From: RGIG3009 sp045603285
GTDB lineage: Bacteria; Bacillota; Clostridia; Oscillospirales; Acutalibacteraceae
Reading direction: 5' to 3'
DNA length: 31,675 nt
Assembly: GCA_045603285.1 (NCBI GenBank)
Contig: JAZULW010000031.1
Coordinates: forward strand, 1 to 31,675
The notes under the pieces were generated by a model. It searched no databases and had not been told where the DNA came from. It saw only the letters and a list, made by a program, of their open reading frames with translations. This document shows, one piece after another, positions 24,240-31,523 of this stretch (position 1 is its first letter; the number at the start of each line of letters is the position of its first letter). The translations under genes and the position numbers were made by a program.

Positions 24240-24280
24240 ATCATTGCACCAAAGGCGAGTCAGAACATATGAAAAATTCA

Positions 24281-24333
24281 AAAGGGCAAGAGAGTGGAAA
24301 GAAACAAAACCGTTTCTTCACCTCTTGCCCTTT
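24281..24333 (-). terminator. Terminator of the ROK-like gene (minus strand)
   Basis: Long imperfect hairpin: AAAGGGCAAGAG (24281-24292) and AAGAAAC pair with GTTTCTT and CTCTTGCCCTTT (24322-24333), loop AAAACC. On the minus strand it is followed by TTTTGAATTTTTC. A CATATG hexamer flanks each side (24266-24271 and 24336-24341). Confidence 0.8.
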
Positions 24334-24383
24334 GCCATATGATTCAGTTCAAAGCGTCGGCAAATGGGTGTTGCCCGTCTATG

Positions 24384-25772
24384 TTAGCCGATCTTCGGCA
24401 AACTCGCGGCGGCAACCGACTGACCGACACGGCGAATTTTTTCGTCGGGTAGGTGCAATTCCATCGCGGCAACCTCGGGATACTCTTCATCCAGTACACG
24501 GCGTGCTTCGGCAATGATGATATCGCCGCCTTTGCCGGACATCACGCGGCCAAGCAACAACACGTCACCGATTGCGTAATACATCGCATAGTAAGCAAGC
24601 GTGTGGCCCAGATAGGTGCCGATGGACAGATAAATGTTGTCGGCATTTTGGTTGCCCATATCCATCTCGTGTTGCACCACTTTGAGTTTTTCGGCAGGGG
24701 ACAACGCTTCGTCAAGCACAATACCGGCGCGAGGAGCCAATTTGATAACGCTGTCTTGCGAGAAGTATTTCACACCGCAACCCTTGTCGCCCGACCATTC
24801 GTCCACCATCGCATCCTCTTGCAAGTCCACGGGCGCGAAGGCGAGTTCGTTCAGCCAACCGGTGATATTCCCGTCGCCGTCCACATAACCGGCGGCTTCG
24901 GAAGTGCCCATGGCAATGCCGAGAATGTTGTTTCTCTCAAGGCTCATGGCACCGGCAAGCGCGGTCACGTCGCCGTCGTTGGCCACTTCAATCGGAATGT
25001 TTTCGCCAAGTTCCTTGGCGGCGCGCAGATAAATGTTCTTCACTTTGGCATCAAATTCGTCTTCCGGCACTTTGATGAACAGCGAAGCCACCATGGCGCG
25101 GTTGTCAATATACACACCTGCCGAAGAAACACCAATGGCATCCACACGCGGCATTTTGGAAGCGGCGGTGCGGAACGCATTGAGAATGCCTTCATAGTGA
25201 TAATCGGGGTCGGCATTGGTTTTGGGGAACCACACCACTTCTTCCGAATACACCGACACACCGTCGATTACAGCCGATACTTTGCGGTCGCTTCCGCCTG
25301 CATCAAAGCCGATGCGGCAACCGTCTACGTTACGGCCAACCGATTGGGCAGAAGATTTGGCGGCTGGAATGTCGGCAAGAGGCAGGGACACCACCTCAAA
25401 CGGACGCTCGTATACGCGCGCCATAAAGTTGGCATCAAACTCGCGGGATCCGCCGGCAGCATAAGCCTTCGCAATGACGGCGCCGATCTCTTCGTCACCG
25501 CCGATCATGACTTTAAAACCGCCGTAAGCCCACAACAGCATTTTCACCGTGCGGTCAACGTACACCGCATCCGCCTCACGCATCGCGGCGGTGCCGTGAA
25601 TACGAAAACGACGAACGGCAATTTGCCCTTGGTTGCGCTCTACTGCCACCGCAATTTCTTTGCCGTTTTTGGCGGAAGCCTCAAAATCACGGCAGAACGC
25701 CGCTATGGGGATAAACCCTTTGTCAAGCACGGGTAAATTTTTTACGGAAATTTCCAATCCATGTATCTTCAT
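24384..25772 (-). CDS. ROK/ASKHA-type sugar kinase-like protein with N-terminal extension
   Basis: 462 aa, much longer than usual ROK kinases (about 300). Residues 1 to about 150 are an extension I do not recognise. The ASKHA part follows: phosphate-1 motif RIGFDAGGSDRK (153-164), IGVSSAGVYID, the putative catalytic Asp266 in VANDGDVTA, and a glycine motif MGTSEAAGYVDGDG (288-301). The ROK zinc motif (CxCGxxGC) is not present; only GCG near 331-333 recalls it. It may phosphorylate a sugar or be a non-catalytic relative. ATG 25772 has AAAGGG about 14 bases upstream. It is monocistronic with its own terminator, divergent from the S1-domain gene. Confidence 0.7.
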   Translation of the reverse strand: MKIHGLEISVKNLPVLDKGFIPIAAFCRDFEASAKNGKEIAVAVERNQGQIAVRRFRIHGTAAMREADAVYVDRTVKMLLWAYGGFKVMIGGDEEIGAVIAKAYAAGGSREFDANFMARVYERPFEVVSLPLADIPAAKSSAQSVGRNVDGCRIGFDAGGSDRKVSAVIDGVSVYSEEVVWFPKTNADPDYHYEGILNAFRTAASKMPRVDAIGVSSAGVYIDNRAMVASLFIKVPEDEFDAKVKNIYLRAAKELGENIPIEVANDGDVTALAGAMSLERNNILGIAMGTSEAAGYVDGDGNITGWLNELAFAPVDLQEDAMVDEWSGDKGCGVKYFSQDSVIKLAPRAGIVLDEALSPAEKLKVVQHEMDMGNQNADNIYLSIGTYLGHTLAYYAMYYAIGDVLLLGRVMSGKGGDIIIAEARRVLDEEYPEVAAMELHLPDEKIRRVGQSVAAASLPKIG

Positions 25773-25812
25773 TCTACAAAAAACACCCTTTCGTGTATGA
25801 TATCCTAGTTTT

Positions 25813-25841
25813 ACTATAACAGAAGCCCGTCGAAATAAAAA
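25813..25841 (-). promoter_or_regulatory. Possible promoter of the ROK-like gene
   Basis: Minus strand TATAGT (25818-25813) with TGT before it, and a weak -35 TTTTTA (25841-25836) at 17 bases. Only the -10 is convincing. Confidence 0.4.
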
Positions 25842-25912
25842 GGCGATTTTGGCTTATATTTTTTTAAAATCCGTCGGGAATACCGAATGGAACAGAAAAG
25901 GAAGGCATATAT

Positions 25913-26890
25913 ATGAACCAGATGATCCAAGAACGAGAAATGCAGGAGAAAGGAATGACAGTTCAAATGACGGATTATTTCCCGGAGGGAATGCTGTTAA
26001 ACACGGCCGCGAACCGTCGCCGCACACGGTCGGAAAGCGCTTTGGCAGAGGCGGCCGCTATGGGCGAAATTATCGAGGCACGAGCCGTGCTGTGTGACAG
26101 TGAACACAATTTGCACATCGAATTGCCGTGTATGGAAGGGATTATCCCGTACGAAGAAGGCGCGCTCGGCATCGCTGAGGGTACCACGCGGGACATTGCG
26201 CTCATTTCGCGCGTATCCAAACCCGTCAGTTTTCTGATCACGGGATTTGAAACGGATCCCAACGGCAAACGGCGGGCCATCGCCTCGCGACGCGCGGCTC
26301 AAGAAAAATGCCGCCGCGAATATGTGGACGCATTGCGCCCCGGTGACGTGATCGGTGCCCGTGTAACACGGCTGGAAAGTTTCGGCGCTTTTTGCGATAT
26401 CGGATGCGGCATCCCCGCGTTGTTACCCATTGCGAGCATTTCGGTCAGCCGCATTTCGCATCCGGCCGACCGCCTGTGCGTGGGAATGGATATTTACGCG
26501 GTGGTAACGTCTATTGAAGATAACCGCATCTGTCTTTCCCAACGCGAATTGTTGGGTACGTGGGAGGAAAACGCCGCGTTGTTTACACAAGGCGAAACCG
26601 TGATGGGCATTGTCCGTTCGGTGGAAGATTACGGTATTTTTGTGGAACTTACCCCCAATTTGGCAGGCCTGGCAGAACCGCGCGAAGGGGTGCGGGTGGG
26701 ACAGCATGCCGGGGTATACATCAAAAACATTTTAGCCGAAAAAATGAAACTCAAATTGGTGCTCATTGACGCACAGGAAAACGAGGAAGTCCCGTCTCCG
26801 CTTCGTTACTTCATTACCGAGGGTCACTTGGAACGGTGGCGATACTCACCCGTTGGGTGCGGCAAAATTATTGAAACGGTGTTCGATTAG
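25913..26890 (+). CDS. S1-domain RNA-binding protein (RpsA-like)
   Basis: 325 aa. An N-terminal tail of about 45 aa is followed by a degenerate S1-like unit (about 50-115). A clear S1 domain starts at GDVIGARVTRLESFGAFCDIGCGIPALLP (about 143-210), and another at GETVMGIVRSVEDYGIFVELTPNLAGL (about 226-290). The repeat pattern resembles the short ribosomal-protein-S1-like proteins of Clostridia, which lack two to three of the six domains of E. coli S1. It probably binds mRNA, either at the ribosome or as a regulator. AAGGAAGG at about 25899-25906 precedes ATG 25913. It ends overlapping the stop of the convergent membrane-protein gene. Confidence 0.85.
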   Translation: MNQMIQEREMQEKGMTVQMTDYFPEGMLLNTAANRRRTRSESALAEAAAMGEIIEARAVLCDSEHNLHIELPCMEGIIPYEEGALGIAEGTTRDIALISRVSKPVSFLITGFETDPNGKRRAIASRRAAQEKCRREYVDALRPGDVIGARVTRLESFGAFCDIGCGIPALLPIASISVSRISHPADRLCVGMDIYAVVTSIEDNRICLSQRELLGTWEENAALFTQGETVMGIVRSVEDYGIFVELTPNLAGLAEPREGVRVGQHAGVYIKNILAEKMKLKLVLIDAQENEEVPSPLRYFITEGHLERWRYSPVGCGKIIETVFD

Positions 26891-27369
26891 GGCAAACAAT
26901 TGCCACAAGGGGAATACCCGTCTTCTTCAAGTTGGTGCGCCGTTCCGGTAAAGGTGCCGCGATTTTCATCCTTGATTTTTTGGGCATTGGCGCAATGCGG
27001 CAAATGAAATTTCTTACTGGAACGATTAAGCACGTAGGTTGTTTCTTGCTCGGCAGTCGTTGCCGTGGTATGCGTGGTTGACTGCGTGGTGTGTATCGGT
27101 GTTGACGGAACGGGTGTTGCAGACGGTTCGCGGCGTGTGGGAGCTATTAAAAATGTGCCAACGCATACCGCCGCAATGAATACGGGTTTTGTGCCTTTCA
27201 ACACATGGCGCAACCATCGTTGCCACGCGGGGATAGGAAGCAACAATATCGCCGATGTCACGGCAAGAATTCCGGCTGCGTGCGGAAGATATACCACCGC
27301 CGCCAAGACGAACAAAACGGCAAACGCGCCGCCGAGAATAAGGCGTAGGGCAGGGGATAACGGTTTCAT
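26887..27369 (-). CDS. Small membrane protein with C-terminal Ada-like zinc-binding module
   Basis: 160 aa. Three hydrophobic segments lie at about 8-27, 31-46 and 62-77. A Thr/Ser/Pro-rich linker (80-108) follows, and then a C-terminal module starting YVLNRSSKKFHLPHCANA and ending GYSPCGNC. His122, Cys126, Cys155 and Cys158 are the likely metal ligands. This module is common at the C-terminus of clostridial secreted nucleases and competence-like proteins and resembles the metal-binding part of Ada; its function here is unknown. AAAGGAC (about 27379-27385) serves ATG 27369. Stop codons of this gene and the S1 gene overlap in convergent orientation. Confidence 0.75.
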   Translation of the reverse strand: MKPLSPALRLILGGAFAVLFVLAAVVYLPHAAGILAVTSAILLLPIPAWQRWLRHVLKGTKPVFIAAVCVGTFLIAPTRREPSATPVPSTPIHTTQSTTHTTATTAEQETTYVLNRSSKKFHLPHCANAQKIKDENRGTFTGTAHQLEEDGYSPCGNCLP

Positions 27370-27387
27370 CGATATCGGTCCTTTTTC

Positions 27388-27429
27388 AAAAAACGGCTAG
27401 GAGATAGATTGGTCTCACAGCCGTTTTTT
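27388..27429 (-). terminator. Terminator of the amino-acid ABC operon
   Basis: AAAAAACGGCT (27388-27398) / AGCCGTTTTTT (27419-27429) with inner GAGA/TCTC pairing. It is T-rich in both directions, but its place right behind the minus-strand ATPase gene assigns it to that operon. Confidence 0.88.
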
Positions 27430-28213
27430 AATTTTGGTTAAAGCGGGACAAAAATTCGCGCGTGCGTTCGTGCACGGGATGGTCAAACACCTGTTGGGGT
27501 GCGCCGCTTTCCACCACCAACCCATCGTCCATAAACAACACGTGGTCGGACACTTCGCGCGCAAATTGCATCTCGTGTGTCACGATCACCATCGTCATAC
27601 GGCGACCTGCCAAGTCTTTTATAACGTGCAAAATTTCGCCCGTCAATTCGGGGTCGAGCGCCGATGTCGGTTCGTCGAAAAACAAGATTTCGGGGTCAAG
27701 CGCCAACGCGCGAGCAATCGCTACCCGTTGTTGTTGCCCGCCCGAGAGTTGCCACGGATACGCATCGCATTTCGCGGAAAGCCCTACTTGATCGATGAGT
27801 TCACGTGCCTTTTGCTCAATATCCGCCAAGATTTCTTTGGCGTGCTGCTTGTAATCGGGGCGTTCTTTGGCTTGCAGTTTCGGTGCCAAACACACGTTTT
27901 GCAATACCGTGTATTGCGGAAAGAGGTTGAAGTTTTGGAACACAAGCCCGAAATGGAGTTGCCGCCGCCGTTGTTCCGCGGCCGAGAGTTTGCCGACTTC
28001 GGCGGCATCAAAAATGGTGTCGCCGTTTACGGTTACACGGCCCGCCTCGGCACGTTCCAAAAACGTAAGGCAACGAAGCAGCGTGGTCTTGCCGCTTCCC
28101 GAAGAGCCGATGATGGATAATACCTGCCCTTTTTCAAGTGAAAAATCAATGCCTTTGAGGACTTCCAATTTGCCGAAATTTTTACGAATGCCGCATACAT
28201 CTAACATAGCCAC
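27428..28213 (-). CDS. Polar amino-acid ABC importer ATPase (GlnQ-like)
   Basis: 261 aa, starting at GTG 28213 because the ribosome site AAGGAGGA (28221-28228) stands 7 bases upstream; the ATG at 28207 would leave 13. Walker A GSSGSGKTTLLRC, Q-loop QNFNLFPQYTVLQN, signature LSGGQQQRVAIARA, Walker B ILFFDEPTSALDPEL and H-loop IVTHEMQFAREV define the PAAT family. The C-terminal FDHPVHERTREFLSRF is typical. The large open frame extending upstream is a shadow of the permease gene. It powers the permease at 28228 and lipoprotein at 28933. Confidence 0.94.
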   Translation of the reverse strand: MAMLDVCGIRKNFGKLEVLKGIDFSLEKGQVLSIIGSSGSGKTTLLRCLTFLERAEAGRVTVNGDTIFDAAEVGKLSAAEQRRRQLHFGLVFQNFNLFPQYTVLQNVCLAPKLQAKERPDYKQHAKEILADIEQKARELIDQVGLSAKCDAYPWQLSGGQQQRVAIARALALDPEILFFDEPTSALDPELTGEILHVIKDLAGRRMTMVIVTHEMQFAREVSDHVLFMDDGLVVESGAPQQVFDHPVHERTREFLSRFNQN

Positions 28214-28227
28214 TGCCAAGTCCTCCT

Positions 28228-28872
28228 TTACGCTCTGAAATAGTTTAGTCTCTTTTCGAACTTGTTTAATAAAAGGGTCAGCACGCCGTTGGCGATCAGG
28301 TAAAATACGGCGGTGTAAAACAGCGGCCACATCATACCTTTTTTGATATACGATTCGCCGATCCAAATAATCTCGTATACCATTATGATTCGGGCCAGCG
28401 CGGTGTCCTTCACCAACGTGATAAATTCGTTGCCCATCGGCGGTACGATGCGTTTGACAAGTTGCAACAATGTCACTTTGAAAAACACTTGCACGCGTGT
28501 CATACCGAGCACTTGGCCCGCTTCGTATTGACCGCGCGGAATGGACTGAATGCCGCCGCGGTAGATTTCCGAAAAATAGCACGCGTAGTTGATGGCGAAA
28601 GTGACCAGCGCCGCCGTGAAGCGCGGCAATAAGGGCCATCCGAACACCAAACCGGGGCCGTAATACACAATGAGTATTTGCAACATAAGCGGCGAACCGC
28701 GCACGATCCACACCACCGTTTTGGTGAGCCAACGAAGCGGTGCAAACCGCGTGGTAGAGGCCAAACAGATCAAAAGGCCAAGCGGCAAGGCAAACACAAG
28801 CGTTAAGAAAAACAAGCGCCCCGTGGTTTCCAATCCGCGCAAGAGGGAAAGGGTCACGTCCCAAAAAGACAT
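28228..28872 (-). CDS. Polar amino-acid ABC importer permease
   Basis: 214 aa, about five helices, His/Glu/Gln/Arg/opine permease type: RGLETTGRLFFLTLVFALPLG near the start, VRGSPLMLQILIVYYG, and the EAA-type loop YEAGQVLGMTRVQVFFKVTLLQ. MVYEIIWIGESYIKKG follows. A single permease gene implies a homodimeric channel. The stop lies in the ribosome-site region of the ATPase gene. It is separated from the binding-protein gene by a GC-rich hairpin. Confidence 0.93.
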   Translation of the reverse strand: MSFWDVTLSLLRGLETTGRLFFLTLVFALPLGLLICLASTTRFAPLRWLTKTVVWIVRGSPLMLQILIVYYGPGLVFGWPLLPRFTAALVTFAINYACYFSEIYRGGIQSIPRGQYEAGQVLGMTRVQVFFKVTLLQLVKRIVPPMGNEFITLVKDTALARIIMVYEIIWIGESYIKKGMMWPLFYTAVFYLIANGVLTLLLNKFEKRLNYFRA

Positions 28873-28896
28873 AGAGATTCTCCTATCACAAACGAC

Positions 28897-28928
28897 GGGG
28901 GCCGACCTTGCGGACAGCCCCCCGTTTT
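28897..28928 (-). terminator. Intercistronic hairpin between binding protein and permease
   Basis: On the minus strand GGGGGGC (28923-28917) pairs with GCCCCC (28902-28897), flanked by partial AAACG/CGTTT pairing. The trailing T-tract is poor, so it is more likely a partial terminator or an mRNA 3'-end stabiliser giving excess binding protein. Confidence 0.55.
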
Positions 28929-28932
28929 GATC

Positions 28933-29724
28933 TTATTTTTCGATGATGTTTTGCGCAATGCCGTAAGTGGTGGCCACTTGCATCACGGTGCCGGCATCGT
29001 ATGCTTGTTTCCAGAATTTGTTAAACTCGGCAATAAGGTCGCTTTCTTTACGGAAACCAACGCCGTACTCCTCACTCGTCAGTTCCAATCCGGTGGTCAG
29101 GGTGGGATAGCTGGTGCCCTCGCCGATCATCGCGCCCGCCATCAACAGGTCGATGACGCAGGCTTGCGAACTGCCGGCGGCCACTTCCATCAACGCTTTT
29201 GCTTGATCGTCACACGCCGTATAGTTGGTAATACCCAAAGCATCCAACGCTTTGGCACCGGCCGAGCCGTCTTCCACCGCAAAAGTGAGGGCTTTCAAAC
29301 TATCGGTGGTGGTGTAGTTGGCAACCGCGTCTTGTTTCATCACGACGACTTGCGCGTTTTTGCAATACGCTTCGCTCACACCCATCAACCCCTTCACCTC
29401 GTCGGTGATGGTCATACCGTTCCACACAACGTCGATGCCTTTGGTTTCCAGCGTGGTGGCTTTGGTGCCCCAGTTGATTTCAAGGAATTCCACTTCCACG
29501 CCGAGATATTTGGCAAACTCTTTCGCCATATCCGCGTCAAAACCGATCCAGTCGCCGCTGCCTTCGGTCTTCTCATAATCCATCGGTGCAAAATCGGTGA
29601 TACCCACGATGATCTTGCCCTTGTTTTTCACATACGCCAGGTCGGACTTGTCGGTGTTGCCGCAAGCGGTCAACCCCAACACGAGCAAACAGGCGACAAG
29701 CGCCAATGCCAATACACGTTTCAT
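28933..29724 (-). CDS. Polar amino-acid solute-binding lipoprotein (SBP family 3)
   Basis: 263 aa. Signal peptide MKRVLALALVACLLVLGLTAC with lipobox LTAC, Cys21. The mature part begins with a linker and KGKIIVGITDFAPMDYE, then WIGFDADMAKEFAKYLG (the family-3 signature), VWNGMTITDEVKG and VEDGSAGAKALDAL. It binds an amino acid, perhaps cystine, glutamine or a cationic one; the sequence does not decide. AGAGAGG (about 29733-29739) precedes ATG 29724. It is the first gene of the operon. Confidence 0.93.
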   Translation of the reverse strand: MKRVLALALVACLLVLGLTACGNTDKSDLAYVKNKGKIIVGITDFAPMDYEKTEGSGDWIGFDADMAKEFAKYLGVEVEFLEINWGTKATTLETKGIDVVWNGMTITDEVKGLMGVSEAYCKNAQVVVMKQDAVANYTTTDSLKALTFAVEDGSAGAKALDALGITNYTACDDQAKALMEVAAGSSQACVIDLLMAGAMIGEGTSYPTLTTGLELTSEEYGVGFRKESDLIAEFNKFWKQAYDAGTVMQVATTYGIAQNIIEK

Positions 29725-29758
29725 AACAAAAACCTCTCTTTAAATCGATGTTGTGCCT

Positions 29759-29787
29759 ATTATACACCATCGCGTTAGCAAAGTAAA
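29759..29787 (-). promoter_or_regulatory. Promoter of the amino-acid ABC operon
   Basis: Minus strand TTTACT (29787-29782), 17-base spacer, perfect TATAAT (29764-29759). The predicted leader to ATG 29724 is about 30 bases. Confidence 0.7.
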
Positions 29788-29820
29788 GTACTAAATTGAA
29801 ATTTTTAAAAATTTTTCCAA

Positions 29821-29851
29821 AAAAAGGACCGTGTCATGCACGGTCCTTTTT
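29821..29851 (-). terminator. Terminator of the gtrB-gtrA-like operon
   Basis: AAAAAGGACCGTG (29821-29833) / CACGGTCCTTTTT (29839-29851), 13-bp stem, with the GtrA stop codon in the loop. It is followed on the minus strand by further T (29813-29820). Confidence 0.9.
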
Positions 29852-30268
29852 AAACACGATCCATTTGCTGAAAACGTAGTTAAGCAAGATGATGACGATG
29901 CTCACCACCGCTTTTACACCAAGCCCTTTTATCCCGAACAGATCAAAGGCAAATCCCAGGTTGTATAGCAAGGTCGGGGCGCCGATCTCAATGACACCCG
30001 ATAATACACGTGCGCCGAAAAACGGCAGAAATTCGCGCAAAAACAAGCCGAATGCCCAGTGCTTGCTTTCGAACACAAACAGTTTGTTGGTAACAAACGC
30101 AAACACCACCGCGCAAAACCAGGCCACCGTGTTGCTTACCGTCATCTCGCAAGCAAACCCTTTCACGAGAATACTGTAAACGATAAAATTTACGGCGGTG
30201 GTGGCCACACCAAACACCAAATAAAGCACAGGTTCCTTGTGTTTTTGCCAAAGCATACGCACATTCAT
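29834..30268 (-). CDS. GtrA-family membrane protein
   Basis: 144 aa with four predicted helices: YLVFGVATTAVNFIVYSIL, SNTVAWFCAVVFAFVTNKLFVF, an amphipathic middle and VVSIVIILLNYVFSKWIVF. The NKLFVF and FSKWIVF ends are the GtrA/DPMS hallmark. GtrA proteins are proposed to flip lipid-linked single sugars, such as undecaprenyl-phosphate glucose, across the membrane for glycan side-chain addition. It starts one base after the glycosyltransferase stop, forming a two-gene operon with it. Confidence 0.93.
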   Translation of the reverse strand: MNVRMLWQKHKEPVLYLVFGVATTAVNFIVYSILVKGFACEMTVSNTVAWFCAVVFAFVTNKLFVFESKHWAFGLFLREFLPFFGARVLSGVIEIGAPTLLYNLGFAFDLFGIKGLGVKAVVSIVIILLNYVFSKWIVFKKDRA

Positions 30269-30269
30269 A

Positions 30270-31217
30270 TCAGTCGTCCGCCTCAGAGTCGCCGTATTCT
30301 TTCACAATGAAGATGGGGCGCTTTTTGCCTTCAATGTAAATTTTGGAGATGTATTGTCCCATCACACCGAGCGCCAACAACTGGATGCCGCCGATCAGCA
30401 GAATGAGCACGATAGTGGTGGCGTAACCGGGAATGTCAATGCCGAAAAAGAGTTTTTGAATCAACACCACCAACATATACACCAGGGAAAAGGCCGAACA
30501 CGCACCGCCGATGTAGGCCGAGATCTTCAGCGGTACGGTCGTAAACGCCGTAATACCTTCAATAGCATACTTGAGCAGTTTTTTGAACGACCAGGAGGTT
30601 TGCCCCGCTTTGCGTTCCTCGGCGGTATAAGGCATAAAATAGGTATTGAATCCCACCCACGAGAAAATGCCCTTGGAAAAACGGAAATACTCTTTCATTT
30701 CCAGCACGGCATCCACCACGTAACGGCGGAAGGTGCGGAAATCGCTCGCGCCGGAACGGAAATCAATTTCGCACATCGCGTTGATGAGGCGGTAAAACGT
30801 TTTTTTGAAAAACGAAAGCAGTTTGCTTTCGTTGCGGTCTTCTTGGAACATCGCCACGCTGTCATAATCGGCGTTTTTTTCCAAAAACTCTACCATCCGA
30901 ACGACCAGTTCGGGGTGCTGTTGCAGGTCCGCATCAATGATGGATACGTAATCGCCCGTTACCTTGTGGAGCCCGGCAAACATAGCGGCCTCTTTTCCGA
31001 AATTGCGCGAGAAATTGAGGATCTTCACGCGCTTGTCGGCTACGTGCAGTTGCTTGAGCTCACCCCACGTGTTGTCACGGCTGCCGTCGTTCACAAACAC
31101 GATCTCATAACGATCAATGCGACCTTCGAACGTTCGTGTAACCGTTTCGTAAAACGCGCGCACGTTGGCTTCTTCGTTATAGCAAGGCACGACCAAGGAA
31201 AGTTTCACATCGTTCAT
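30270..31217 (-). CDS. GtrB/DPM1-like membrane glycosyltransferase (GT2)
   Basis: 315 aa from ATG 31217. A TTG seven codons earlier has a GAGG, but the promoter at 31250-31279 would begin transcription right there, so the ATG with GGTGAG is preferred. The GT-A domain has LSLVVPCYNEEANV, FVNDGSRDNT, NFSRNFGKEAAMFAGL and the metal motif DADLQQHPE. GQTSW follows near residue 223, and two C-terminal helices start at about 235 and 270. The enzyme probably makes a polyprenyl-phosphate-linked hexose. The neighbouring GtrA-like protein would flip it, for decorating a wall polymer. Confidence 0.93.
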   Translation of the reverse strand: MNDVKLSLVVPCYNEEANVRAFYETVTRTFEGRIDRYEIVFVNDGSRDNTWGELKQLHVADKRVKILNFSRNFGKEAAMFAGLHKVTGDYVSIIDADLQQHPELVVRMVEFLEKNADYDSVAMFQEDRNESKLLSFFKKTFYRLINAMCEIDFRSGASDFRTFRRYVVDAVLEMKEYFRFSKGIFSWVGFNTYFMPYTAEERKAGQTSWSFKKLLKYAIEGITAFTTVPLKISAYIGGACSAFSLVYMLVVLIQKLFFGIDIPGYATTIVLILLIGGIQLLALGVMGQYISKIYIEGKKRPIFIVKEYGDSEADD

Positions 31218-31249
31218 CTTCTCACCGCTTGCTTTCAAATTACCTCTAT

Positions 31250-31279
31250 ACTATACCTTACGAAGAAACAACTTGTCAA
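31250..31279 (-). promoter_or_regulatory. Promoter of the gtrB-gtrA-like operon
   Basis: Minus strand perfect TTGACA (31279-31274), 18-base spacer, TATAGT (31255-31250). Confidence 0.7.
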
Positions 31280-31362
31280 GTCGAATACCTCTTTGAAAGA
31301 AGTTGGCATCACCGACGAGCAAATTACTTAGATCTGCGCCTTATTGTTGGAAAAATAACGGT

Positions 31363-31397
31363 AAAAAAAGAACGAAGCACGCGCTTCGTTCTTTTTT
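31363..31397. terminator. Strong symmetric terminator hairpin
   Basis: AAAAAAGAACGAAGC (31364-31378) / GCTTCGTTCTTTTTT (31383-31397), 15-bp stem, loop ACGC. A- and T-runs on both sides make it usable in either direction. It most likely ends the minus-strand gene entering from the right edge. Confidence 0.85.
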
Positions 31398-31412
31398 GGT
31401 GCGAGTAGCGTT

Positions 31413-31488
31413 ATAGTAATCAAGCCAAAAACCGCATAAAATAAGGGCTTTTCGTAGTCAAAAACAGTACATAGCTCTTGATTACTAT
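31413..31488. repeat. 12-bp perfect inverted repeat with 52-base interval
   Basis: ATAGTAATCAAG (31413-31424) and CTTGATTACTAT (31477-31488). No open frame or T-run belongs to it. It lies between the terminator and the partial gene at the right edge; it could be an RNA structure or the border of a small element. Confidence 0.6.
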
Positions 31489-31523
31489 GATTAAGCTGAA
31501 ACATAAATTATTGTAAACGGTAA

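Noticed and set aside
24266..24341. CATATG hexamers flanking the hairpin as possible mobile-element ends
   Set aside because: The hexamer is itself palindromic and short; the hairpin is well explained as the terminator of the minus-strand gene, and no transposase is near.
24453..25736. 427-codon open frame on the plus strand opposite the ROK-like gene
   Set aside because: It is the antisense shadow of a gene with clear ASKHA motifs; its translation is rich in His, Arg and Val without family motifs and has no ribosome site.
28214..28864. N-terminal extension of the GlnQ-like ATPase to 478 codons
   Set aside because: The extra part is the permease gene read in another frame; a ribosome site fixes the start at 28213.
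30237..31331. 364-codon plus-strand open frame opposite the GT2 gene
   Set aside because: Antisense to an unmistakable GtrB-like glycosyltransferase; the translation shows only low-complexity His/Gln/Arg-rich text.
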